A DNA stretch of 14,957 nucleotides from an uncultured Flavobacteriia bacterium (lineage in GTDB: Bacteria; Bacteroidota; Bacteroidia; Flavobacteriales; Flavobacteriaceae): the NCBI GenBank assembly GCA_946482495.1, contig CAMLRV010000031.1:1-14957 (forward strand). Direction: 5' to 3'. Shown piece after piece: positions 1-5,152 of this stretch. The notes beneath the pieces were generated by a model that saw only the letters and a list, made by a program, of their open reading frames with translations, searched no databases and was not told the origin of the DNA. Within the stretch, counting starts at the first letter, position 1. Each line of letters begins with the position of its first letter. Both the position numbers and the translations under genes were made by a program.

Positions 1-10
1 ATATAAAAAC

Positions 11-42
11 GCGTTCAAAATTTGAACGCCTTTGCTTTTTTT
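11..42 (-). terminator. Hairpin terminator of the PhnA-domain operon
   Basis: The perfect inverted repeat GCGTTCAAA / TTTGAACGC (11-29, one-base centre) lies 47 bases beyond the stop codon of the minus-strand PhnA-domain gene. On the minus strand it is followed by GTTTTTATAT. On the plus strand it is followed by a longer T-run (31-42), so it may also end a transcript arriving from the left of the window. Stem and flanking runs are visible; termination is inferred. Confidence 0.65.
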
Positions 43-75
43 AAGAAACTTAAATGACTTATATGTTTATTAAAA

Positions 76-651
76 TTACTTCGTTTTTTTTACATATTGC
101 GTTAAAATAACAATATGTTGGTTTTCAACTCTACCTTCAATTTGTTCGGCATTGTCCCAAACCAATTTAATATTATGAACTGCAGCTCCACGTTTAGCAG
201 TGAAAGTAGCCCCTTTTACATCTAAATCTTTAATTAAAACTACCGAATCACCATCTTTTAAAATGTTGCCGTTAGAATCTTTATGAATAATTTTCCCTTC
301 TTCGTCTTCATCTTCACCAGTAGCTTTTGCCCATTCTAAAGCATCTTCATCTAAATACATCATGTCTAATAAATCATGATTTTTTAAACGCGCTAACATT
401 CTCCATGATACAATTTGAACAGGAAGATTTTCATTCCACATACTATCCGATAAACCTCTCCAATCGTTTGGGTTCATCAACTCTTTATTTTCAATTTGTT
501 CTTTTAATGCTTTTGTAATTAAAATGCAGTTTTCAGGAATCGCATCTGTTTTGGGTTCGACTAAATATACCACCAAATTCTCATTACTTCCGCTGATTTC
601 ACAAACAGAACCGCTTCTATCTTTTAATCTTTTTTCTGTAACTATACTCAT
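76..651 (-). CDS. PhnA-domain protein (YjdM-like) with degenerate zinc ribbon
   Basis: This is a 191-aa protein. The C-terminal part (about residues 122-190, HKDSNGNILKDGDSVVLIKD through HIVILTQYVKK) matches the PhnA/YjdM domain. Despite the historical name, the domain has no established role in phosphonate breakdown and its biochemical function is unknown. The N-terminal half resembles the longer Bacteroidota form of the family, but from memory of relatives that form has paired cysteines (CELC, CxxC, RCLNDSMW). Here only C17 and C42 remain near those places (CEISG, NCILIT, RGLSDSMW), so zinc binding is probably lost. The ATG lies 3 bases after the stop of the upstream DUF6646-type gene, so the two are likely co-transcribed and perhaps translationally coupled. 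The protein is acidic, with no signal peptide, so a cytoplasmic location is inferred. Confidence 0.85.
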   Translation of the reverse strand: MSIVTEKRLKDRSGSVCEISGSNENLVVYLVEPKTDAIPENCILITKALKEQIENKELMNPNDWRGLSDSMWNENLPVQIVSWRMLARLKNHDLLDMMYLDEDALEWAKATGEDEDEEGKIIHKDSNGNILKDGDSVVLIKDLDVKGATFTAKRGAAVHNIKLVWDNAEQIEGRVENQHIVILTQYVKKTK

Positions 652-654
652 TTC

Positions 655-1179
655 TTATAAATTAAAAGAGGCACCAATTTGAAACGTGAATTGGTTATTA
701 TAATGTCCGAACATATCTGGAGTGCTATCATATTCAGCAATTGGCACACTCATTTCTGAATACACACCGAAACCATCGGTAAAGAAATATCTAAACCCAA
801 TGTGTCCGCCAAAATTTCTCGTTCCTAAATTTAATCCTGGATAAATATCCATATTTTCATCTAAACCGATAACATTTCCTAAGTTCGCATTAAAACGAAC
901 TTTCAAATCTGCTCTGTCTTTAAATTCTGGTTTAACACTTTCCGGCTGAAAATTAGTTTCATTAATTCTCACACCATTTTCAGCGTTTAACATATAACTT
1001 GCTACAAATCCGAACGACATATTTTCTCCAATACCATAATCGTTGGTTAAAGCAATACCTGTTCCACCATCTTGAATTAATGCTCCAATTTGCAATTTAG
1101 TATCACCTTTTCCTTTATAAGCTTGCGCATTGGAAAAAAATCCCATCCCTAAGAACACAATCAATAATAATTTTCTCAT
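655..1179 (-). CDS. DUF6646-type outer-membrane beta-barrel protein
   Basis: A 174-aa protein with a clear signal peptide (MRKLLLIVFLGMGFFSNAQA, cleavage after about residue 20). Its mature part has alternating hydrophobic strands and glycine turns and ends in FQIGASFNL, typical of a small outer-membrane beta barrel. Segments such as YKGKGDTKLQIGA, MSFGFVASY, LKVRFNANLG and GHIGFRYFFTDGFGVYSE agree with the flavobacterial DUF6646 family as I recall it. The function is unknown. It is the first gene of an operon with the PhnA-domain gene 3 bases downstream. A -7 element on the minus strand (TACTTTTG, plus-strand 1203-1210) precedes it, and the palindrome at 1229-1243 lies 18 bases upstream of that element. 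The response-regulator regulon could therefore include this operon, but this is weaker than the plus-strand case. Confidence 0.8.
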   Translation of the reverse strand: MRKLLLIVFLGMGFFSNAQAYKGKGDTKLQIGALIQDGGTGIALTNDYGIGENMSFGFVASYMLNAENGVRINETNFQPESVKPEFKDRADLKVRFNANLGNVIGLDENMDIYPGLNLGTRNFGGHIGFRYFFTDGFGVYSEMSVPIAEYDSTPDMFGHYNNQFTFQIGASFNL

Positions 1180-1202
1180 TTTCTCGTTTTTAAATTATTA
1201 AG

Positions 1203-1210
1203 CAAAAGTA
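1203..1210 (-). promoter_or_regulatory. -7 promoter element of the DUF6646-PhnA operon
   Basis: Read on the minus strand this is TACTTTTG, a full match to the Bacteroidota -7 consensus TAnnTTTG, 24 bases before the ATG at 1179. No convincing -33 TTG is visible upstream. The 15-bp palindrome 1229-1243 occupies the region where an activator would sit. Confidence 0.55.
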
Positions 1211-1228
1211 TGAAAATTTAACTTTTTT

Positions 1229-1273
1229 TACGGAAATACCGTAATAAATGTTATGCTGGCCCCGGTAATTTTA
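1229..1273 (+). promoter_or_regulatory. Palindrome-controlled promoter 1 (small lipoprotein gene)
   Basis: The palindrome TACGGAAATACCGTA (1229-1243) is followed after exactly 22 bases by TAATTTTA (1266-1273), close to the -7 consensus TAnnTTTG. It is preceded by TTAAC, 6 bases upstream of TACGG. The same geometry recurs at 4341, 4490 and 4639, although the 22-base spacers differ in sequence. The palindrome centre would lie about 42 bases upstream of the start of transcription, covering the -33 position, as expected for an activator-dependent promoter. The neighbouring LuxR-type response regulator (3643-4305) is the obvious candidate; its binding is inferred. Confidence 0.75.
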
Positions 1274-1280
1274 CACTTGT

Positions 1281-1322
1281 ATTTTACACCAAATAAATTT
1301 GGAAATTTATTTGGTGTAAAAT
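1281..1322 (+). promoter_or_regulatory. Perfect 20-bp-arm inverted repeat at the 5' end of the lipoprotein mRNA
   Basis: The left arm 1281-1300 (ATTTTACACCAAATAAATTT) and right arm 1303-1322 are perfect reverse complements around GG. The promoter's -7 element ends at 1273, so the transcript should begin only a few bases before this hairpin. A partial extra copy of the arm start (TTTTACAC) lies at 1270-1277. No T-run follows, so it is not a terminator for the plus strand. A 5' stem-loop that stabilises the mRNA is the simplest reading; a large protein-binding site is an alternative. Confidence 0.7.
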
Positions 1323-1347
1323 CTAAAACCCACTAAATTAGTACATT

Positions 1348-1563
1348 ATGAAAAAAATCATTCTTTTCTCAGCAATTGTCATCTCAACATTGGTTGCTTG
1401 TTCAACTGATGAGTTATCAACGTATGAAACAAACAAAGCGTCGAACAAAACCGTTTTATCAAAAGAAAACGATTCTGATTTTTGCATAACTTGCAGAGAT
1501 AGTATTACTAGAGATCAAGATACTATTATGGAATCTGTAAATCCAAAACCAATAAAACCATAA
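1348..1563 (+). CDS. Small CxxC lipoprotein of the signalling module
   Basis: A 71-aa precursor with a lipoprotein signal peptide ending in the lipobox LVAC (C18), leaving a mature product of about 54 residues. The mature part is polar, rich in Ser/Thr/Asn/Asp, contains FCITC (C46 and C49, a CxxC pair) and ends in Pro/Lys (NPKPIKP). I do not recognise a family. The gene sits directly upstream of a TPR sensor kinase and has a palindrome-controlled promoter like those in front of the twin sRNA units. It is therefore probably an output of the adjacent two-component system, and could also feed back on its sensor. ATG 1348 is chosen because it opens a textbook signal peptide (MKKIILFSAIVIS). The leader is A/T-rich without a Shine-Dalgarno sequence, as usual in this phylum. 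Confidence 0.75.
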   Translation: MKKIILFSAIVISTLVACSTDELSTYETNKASNKTVLSKENDSDFCITCRDSITRDQDTIMESVNPKPIKP

Positions 1564-1591
1564 ACAAAACATTTTCATACCTCATTTTTTA

Positions 1592-1599
1592 TATTTTTG
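1592..1599 (+). promoter_or_regulatory. -7 element immediately before the sensor-kinase start
   Basis: TATTTTTG matches TAnnTTTG and ends only four bases before the first ATG (1604). Transcription would start at or next to ATG 1604/1607, which would make the kinase mRNA nearly leaderless. Alternatively the kinase is read through from the lipoprotein promoter and this match is chance in AT-rich DNA. No palindrome of the regulon type is present here. Confidence 0.35.
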
Positions 1600-1603
1600 T
1601 AAT

Positions 1604-3613
1604 ATGATGAGGAAATTAATATTTATAGTCATTTTAGTAGCACTACTTTTTTCATGTCAAGACAAGGAAAAGTTAGAAAAAAATAAAAAAGATCTTTTAA
1701 TTGATAAAATTAAATCATCTTCCACTTATAATGACTTAAAATTAATTGAAGAAGAAACCAATCGTTTTGTATACGACACACTAATCAGAAATAATCTTGA
1801 TGAAATTTCTGATAAGTATTATGATTTAGAAAAATTTGAAGATTATTACCGAGTAAGTAATACCATCTTTAATAAATCAAAAATAATTGAAGATACCATT
1901 GGAATAATTGAAGGTCTTTGCAAAAAAGGAGCTTATTACTCTAATATATACAAACTAGACAGCATGTATTCTTATTATACAAAAGCTGAAAACTACTCAA
2001 TTAAAACCAAAAGCAAACACCTTTTAGGAACCATATATTTAAATAAAGCAGTAATTAATCAGAACTTAAATGATTATTACAATTCAGAGAAAAATTCATT
2101 TGATGCCTTAAAAATTTTAAAAAACAAATCCGATTATTATCTTTTATACAATACTTATTTAAATATTGGTTACGCTTCTTTTAATCAAAATGACAACAAA
2201 GAAGCATTAAAATACATTGGAAAAGCTTTAAAAATTACTGATAAAATTAAAAACAATCCAACCGTATTATCTCTGAAAGGACAAGCTTATTACTATTATT
2301 GTTTGGTTTACGACAAAAACAACAACCACAAAGCTTCTTATGCATACGCAAAAAAAGGTTTAAGTTTAGATAATTTTAAAGTAAAAGATCCTCATGTTTT
2401 TTGCAATCTAAACAATTGCTTAGGGTATTCAAAATTTAAGTTAAACGACAAAAGTGCAAAATCTAATTTCCTAGAATCATTAGAAATAGCCGCGAAATCT
2501 AATAATATATTCGCAGTTAACACTTCAAATCTGTATTTAAGTGAATATTATTTAAAATACAAGGACACATTAAACGCCTTTTTTTATGCCAACGAAGTAT
2601 TAAAAGCAGCAAATGAAAATAATTTACAAGACGACAAACTAAAAGCATTACATCTTTTAGCTAAAGCGAGTCCGACAACTGCAACAAATTATTTTGAAAA
2701 CTACAAAACACTGTCGGATAGTATCATCAATAGCGAAAGACAAACTCGAGAAAAATTTGCAAAAATTGATTACCAAACTAATGAAATCATAACAGAAAAA
2801 GATCATATTGAGAAAGAAAAAGATTCAATACTAACACAATTAAGATCGGTTTCTTTAGTTACCGTGTTTATTATTTTGGCTTTCCTTTTATTTTACTTTA
2901 TCAAATCCAGAAATGTTAAAGCAAAAGAACTGAAATTCATACAAGAACAACAAATTGCAAAAGAAGAAATTTATAGTTTGATGCTGAACCAACAACAACA
3001 CATTGAAGAAGGAAAGTATTTAGAAAAAACTAGAATTTCTCAAGAATTACACGATGGTGTGATGGGTAAATTAACAGCCATTAGACTAAATTTATTTATT
3101 TTAAAGAAAAAACAAGATATTGATACCGTACAAAAATGTTTGCCATTTATAGACGACATTCAAAGTATTGAAAAAGAAATTAGACAAATTTCGCACGACT
3201 TAAATCAGAATTTATTTGATGATAATGTGACATTTATTTCTATTGTTGAGAATTTATTTACGATGATTAAAAGTCATTCTGATATAGATTTCAACTTAAT
3301 TGTAGATGAAAGAATTGATTGGGATATCATCAACAACAACACCAAAATAAACATTTATAGAATTATTCAGGAAGCCTTACAAAATATTGACAAATATGCC
3401 CAAGCTTCAAAAGTAAATTTAAATATGTTTAAAAAAGAAAACGAAATTACCATCACAATAGCCGATAACGGAATTGGCTTTAAAACAGACACAAGCAAAA
3501 AAGGAATTGGATTGGAAAACATGAAAAGAAGAATGGAAGAAATTAACGGAAATTTTTCAATCGATACAATTATCAATCAAGGCACAAAAATTACTTTAGT
3601 ATTTCAAATATAA
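1604..3613 (+). CDS. TPR-containing sensor histidine kinase (HisKA_3 type)
   Basis: A 669-aa kinase. Residues 1-18 form a signal segment ending in a lipobox-like LLFSC (C18). Residues ~40-390 are helical TPR-type repeats, presumably periplasmic (e.g. GTIYLNKAVINQNLNDYYNSEKN, YLNIGYASFNQNDNKEALKY). A charged coiled coil precedes a membrane segment (~417-436, LVTVFIILAFLLFYFI), and another charged helix leads to the kinase core. H483 in RISQELHDGVMGKL is the expected phospho-acceptor of a HisKA_3 (NarL-type) dimerisation domain. The ATPase domain shows N594 (QEALQNIDKYA), D621-N-G-I-G-F and KGIGLENMKRRM. It should autophosphorylate and pass phosphate to the LuxR-type regulator encoded 29 bases downstream. 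The ligand is unknown; TPRs suggest a peptide or protein signal. Either ATG 1604 or 1607 could be used. Confidence 0.92.
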   Translation: MMRKLIFIVILVALLFSCQDKEKLEKNKKDLLIDKIKSSSTYNDLKLIEEETNRFVYDTLIRNNLDEISDKYYDLEKFEDYYRVSNTIFNKSKIIEDTIGIIEGLCKKGAYYSNIYKLDSMYSYYTKAENYSIKTKSKHLLGTIYLNKAVINQNLNDYYNSEKNSFDALKILKNKSDYYLLYNTYLNIGYASFNQNDNKEALKYIGKALKITDKIKNNPTVLSLKGQAYYYYCLVYDKNNNHKASYAYAKKGLSLDNFKVKDPHVFCNLNNCLGYSKFKLNDKSAKSNFLESLEIAAKSNNIFAVNTSNLYLSEYYLKYKDTLNAFFYANEVLKAANENNLQDDKLKALHLLAKASPTTATNYFENYKTLSDSIINSERQTREKFAKIDYQTNEIITEKDHIEKEKDSILTQLRSVSLVTVFIILAFLLFYFIKSRNVKAKELKFIQEQQIAKEEIYSLMLNQQQHIEEGKYLEKTRISQELHDGVMGKLTAIRLNLFILKKKQDIDTVQKCLPFIDDIQSIEKEIRQISHDLNQNLFDDNVTFISIVENLFTMIKSHSDIDFNLIVDERIDWDIINNNTKINIYRIIQEALQNIDKYAQASKVNLNMFKKENEITITIADNGIGFKTDTSKKGIGLENMKRRMEEINGNFSIDTIINQGTKITLVFQI

Positions 3614-3642
3614 TTAGTACTTTTCTACTAAATTAAAAAAGC

Positions 3643-4305
3643 ATGACTTTAAATATATTATTGGTCGATGATCATCCAGCAATTTTAAATGGTTACTTAT
3701 CCGTTTTAGGCTTTAATGACAAAAACATTGAACTTAAACCTACATTTGCTCACAGTTGTGAAGAAGCGTATCATGCACTAACCAATCCGGAACATAAAGA
3801 TTACTTCGACTTTGTTTTCTTAGATAGAAGTTTACCTCCTTATCCAGAACAAAAATTAAAGTTTGGTGAAGATTTAGCTGTTTTGACCTCAGAATATCAG
3901 AGTAAAGCAAAAATTGTAATGCTAACTGCTCATGCCGAATCTTTTATTATTTATGATATTTTACAAAAAGCAAAACCTAATGCATTAATTATTAAAAGCG
4001 ATGCTTCTGGAGATGTACTATTAAATGCTTTTCATGATATTATTGACGGTAAAACATATTATAGCCATACTGTATCAGAAAGCATGAAAGATTTATTAGC
4101 TCGAGAAGATTATTTAGATAGTATTAACAGACAAATAATTGTTTTATTAGCACAAGGTTTTAAAAACAAAACTATTGCCAACCAATTAGGGTTAAGTGAT
4201 AGTAGCGTAGAAAAACGAAAATCAAAAATTAAAGATTTCTTCCTTATTAATAAAAGTTCAGATGAAGAACTCATTAATGAAGCCAGAAAACTAGGTTTTA
4301 TTTAA
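3643..4305 (+). CDS. LuxR/NarL-type response regulator
   Basis: A 220-aa regulator with a receiver domain (residues ~3-130) and a C-terminal helix-turn-helix (~155-205). The acidic pocket D9/D10, phospho-acceptor D61 (FVFLDRSLPP), T95 (IVMLTA) and K118 (ALIIK) are all present, so phosphorylation should work. The insertion after D61 (PPYPEQKLKFGEDL) is longer than in minimal receivers. The HTH reads INRQIIVLLAQGFKNKTIANQLGLSDSSVEKRKSKI. It is encoded 29 bases after the sensor kinase and is almost surely its partner. Immediately downstream lie three copies of a palindromic promoter module, with a fourth before the small lipoprotein gene. LuxR-type regulators bind such short dyads as dimers, so this protein is the best candidate for their activator. 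That binding is inferred, not shown. Confidence 0.93.
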   Translation: MTLNILLVDDHPAILNGYLSVLGFNDKNIELKPTFAHSCEEAYHALTNPEHKDYFDFVFLDRSLPPYPEQKLKFGEDLAVLTSEYQSKAKIVMLTAHAESFIIYDILQKAKPNALIIKSDASGDVLLNAFHDIIDGKTYYSHTVSESMKDLLAREDYLDSINRQIIVLLAQGFKNKTIANQLGLSDSSVEKRKSKIKDFFLINKSSDEELINEARKLGFI

Positions 4306-4340
4306 CTAAAACTAACACAAAATTTGTTTTTAACAATTTT

Positions 4341-4385
4341 TACGGATAAACCGTAATTCAAGATAAACCAATAACCCTAACTTTG
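4341..4385 (+). promoter_or_regulatory. Palindrome-controlled promoter 2 (sRNA unit 1)
   Basis: TACGGATAAACCGTA (4341-4355), 22-base spacer, then a perfect -7 element TAACTTTG (4378-4385). TTAAC lies 6 bases upstream of the palindrome. No -33 TTG is present, since the position is taken by the right palindrome arm. This points to an activator-dependent promoter, with the upstream response regulator as likely activator. Confidence 0.78.
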
Positions 4386-4389
4386 ACTT

Positions 4390-4460
4390 AAGTTTTTCAT
4401 TAACATTTGGGGTTGTTAAGTAAACTAAATCCGTCTGTAAATCCCAGGCGGATTTTTTTT
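4390..4460 (+). ncRNA. Putative small RNA, copy 1
   Basis: Predicted start is about 4-6 bases after the -7 element; the end is at the T-run 4453-4460. The RNA of about 70 nt has no ORF with an ATG. It can fold into a 5' hairpin TTAACA/TGTTAA (4400-4405 / 4414-4419) that presents the loop UUUGGGGU. A strong terminator stem follows, AAATCCG-T-CTG / CAG-G-CGGATTT (4427-4455, 7-base loop), then eight T. Exact identity to copy 2, while flanks differ, supports a functional RNA. A trans-acting antisense RNA using the G-rich loop as seed is inferred. I cannot say whether it is related to named Flavobacterium sRNAs. Confidence 0.72.
4427..4460 (+). terminator. Intrinsic terminator of sRNA copy 1
   Basis: The stem AAATCCG(T)CTG pairs with CAG(G)CGGATTT, with one T-G wobble and a 7-base loop, followed by an uninterrupted T-run (4453-4460). 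This is the strongest terminator-like structure in the gap after the response-regulator gene. Confidence 0.85.
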
Positions 4461-4489
4461 ATAAATCCAATTCAAGATTTAACATTTTT

Positions 4490-4534
4490 TACGGAATTAC
4501 CGTAATTCAAGTTGTGCACATAATGGTAACTTTG
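4490..4534 (+). promoter_or_regulatory. Palindrome-controlled promoter 3 (sRNA unit 2)
   Basis: TACGGAATTACCGTA (4490-4504), 22-base spacer, then TAACTTTG (4527-4534). TTAAC lies 6 bases upstream of the palindrome. The spacer differs from that of promoter 2 after its first seven bases (ATTCAAG), so palindrome, distance and -7 element are what is kept. Confidence 0.78.
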
Positions 4535-4538
4535 ACTT

Positions 4539-4607
4539 AAGTTTTTCATTAACATTTGGGGTTGTTAAGTAAACTAAATCCGTCTGTAAATCCCAGGCGG
4601 ATTTTTT
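4539..4607 (+). ncRNA. Putative small RNA, copy 2
   Basis: This is an exact duplicate of the transcribed part of copy 1, offset by 149 bases: same 5' hairpin (4549-4554 / 4563-4568) with the loop UUUGGGGU and same terminator stem (4576-4604). The only difference is a T-run of six instead of eight. The two would give indistinguishable RNAs, so a dosage effect or redundancy similar to other multicopy sRNA families is the likely purpose. Confidence 0.72.
4576..4607 (+). terminator. Intrinsic terminator of sRNA copy 2
   Basis: Same stem-loop as in copy 1 (AAATCCG(T)CTG with CAG(G)CGGATTT), followed by T6 and ATTTT. Confidence 0.83.
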
Positions 4608-4638
4608 ATTTTAAATCAGACTCAGATTTAACATTTTT

Positions 4639-4683
4639 TACGAGAAAACCGTAACCAAAAAACCTCTCTCAAAAGTAATTTTA
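4639..4683 (+). promoter_or_regulatory. Palindrome-controlled promoter 4 (short exported-peptide ORF)
   Basis: TACGAGAAAACCGTA (4639-4653) has one arm mismatch relative to the other copies. It is followed after exactly 22 bases by TAATTTTA (4676-4683), the same -7 variant as promoter 1. TTAAC lies 6 bases upstream. The spacer (many A, then CTCTCTC) is unrelated to the other three, so the geometry is conserved independently of sequence. Confidence 0.7.
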
Positions 4684-4705
4684 TACCATTAAAAAATTAA
4701 ACTTA

Positions 4706-4847
4706 ATGATAAAGTTAATTATCACAACAATTGCTTTTTTAACAGCAGTTGCCAAGAAATTATTATAATGCTAAGGAATCTTTTAGCAAAGTAATCAGCT
4801 CATATCTTACTCATTACGCTGAAAAAATCAACTTATCAATTACGTAA
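4706..4847 (+). pseudogene. Short signal-peptide-like ORF with apparent frameshift
   Basis: An ATG at 4706, about 17-20 bases after the predicted start of promoter 4, opens MIKLIITTIAFLTAVAKKLL and stops at 4768. This looks like the beginning of an exported protein. A second frame, open from 4743 after a stop at 4740-4742, continues as NYYNAKESFSKVISSY through EKINLSIT to a stop at 4845-4847. A single extra base near 4751 in the present sequence would explain the break, so I read this as a probable frameshifted small gene. Alternatives are a genuine 20-residue membrane peptide or a chance open frame. I recognise no family. Confidence 0.35.
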
Positions 4848-4851
4848 CATT

Positions 4852-5142
4852 ATGCAAAAATTCAATTACAAAAAAATTACTTCCACAGATTTAATTTTGG
4901 AAGTAGACATTAATAATTTATCAAAAGACGAGCAAATTTTAATGTTTGGAAAAACGTATTCATCCGATACAGAAAAGGAAAACACAGCATTTGTACAACA
5001 AGAAGATTTTGTTTTTGAAATCAGTATTATGTTGTATTTAGAACTAGACCCAGCGTATCGTCTTTTAAAGAAAGGTTTGTATCCTTTACGATTTAAAGAT
5101 GAAAAAATGCAAGTTTTATTATCGTTATCTCCTAACGAATAA
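4852..5142 (+). CDS. Unrecognised 96-aa protein
   Basis: A 96-aa acidic protein starting at an ATG five bases after the open frame ending at 4847. It has no signal peptide, membrane segment or cysteine. Visible segments are an N-terminal basic stretch (MQKFNYKKITSTDLIL), a central acidic/polar part (TYSSDTEKENTAFVQQEDFVFEIS) and a mixed helical/strand C-terminal part (YLELDPAYRLLKKGLYPLRFKDEKMQVLLSLSP). I do not recognise a family. No good promoter was seen directly in front, so it may be read from promoter 4. Its stop lies 10 bases from the end of the convergent phosphoesterase gene, with no clear terminator between. Length, ATG start and composition support a real gene. Confidence 0.65.
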   Translation: MQKFNYKKITSTDLILEVDINNLSKDEQILMFGKTYSSDTEKENTAFVQQEDFVFEISIMLYLELDPAYRLLKKGLYPLRFKDEKMQVLLSLSPNE

Positions 5143-5152
5143 TTTAGTAAAA

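Larger units (their letters stand above)
4341..4607 (+). repeat. Tandem repeat of promoter plus sRNA units (149-base period)
   Basis: Two units start with the palindrome at 4341 and 4490. From the -7 element to the terminator T-run, 4378-4458 and 4527-4607 are identical over 81 bases. Between palindrome and -7 element only the first bases (ATTCAAG) are shared; the rest of the 22-base spacer differs. A third palindrome at 4639 has the same upstream flank (GATTTAACATTTTT) but a different downstream sequence. The block looks like a tandem expansion of the promoter module in which the transcribed part stayed identical twice and diverged, or was replaced, the third time. Confidence 0.85.

Noticed and set aside
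4341..4683. Repeated palindromic units as a CRISPR array or insertion-sequence remnant
   Set aside because: Only two long identical units, each with its own promoter and terminator, and no short repeat/spacer pattern, transposase or target duplication. Tandem sRNA genes explain the structure better.
5143..5152. Terminator between the convergent 96-aa gene and phosphoesterase gene
   Set aside because: The 10-base gap and its flanks form only a very weak AT-rich hairpin without a T-run.
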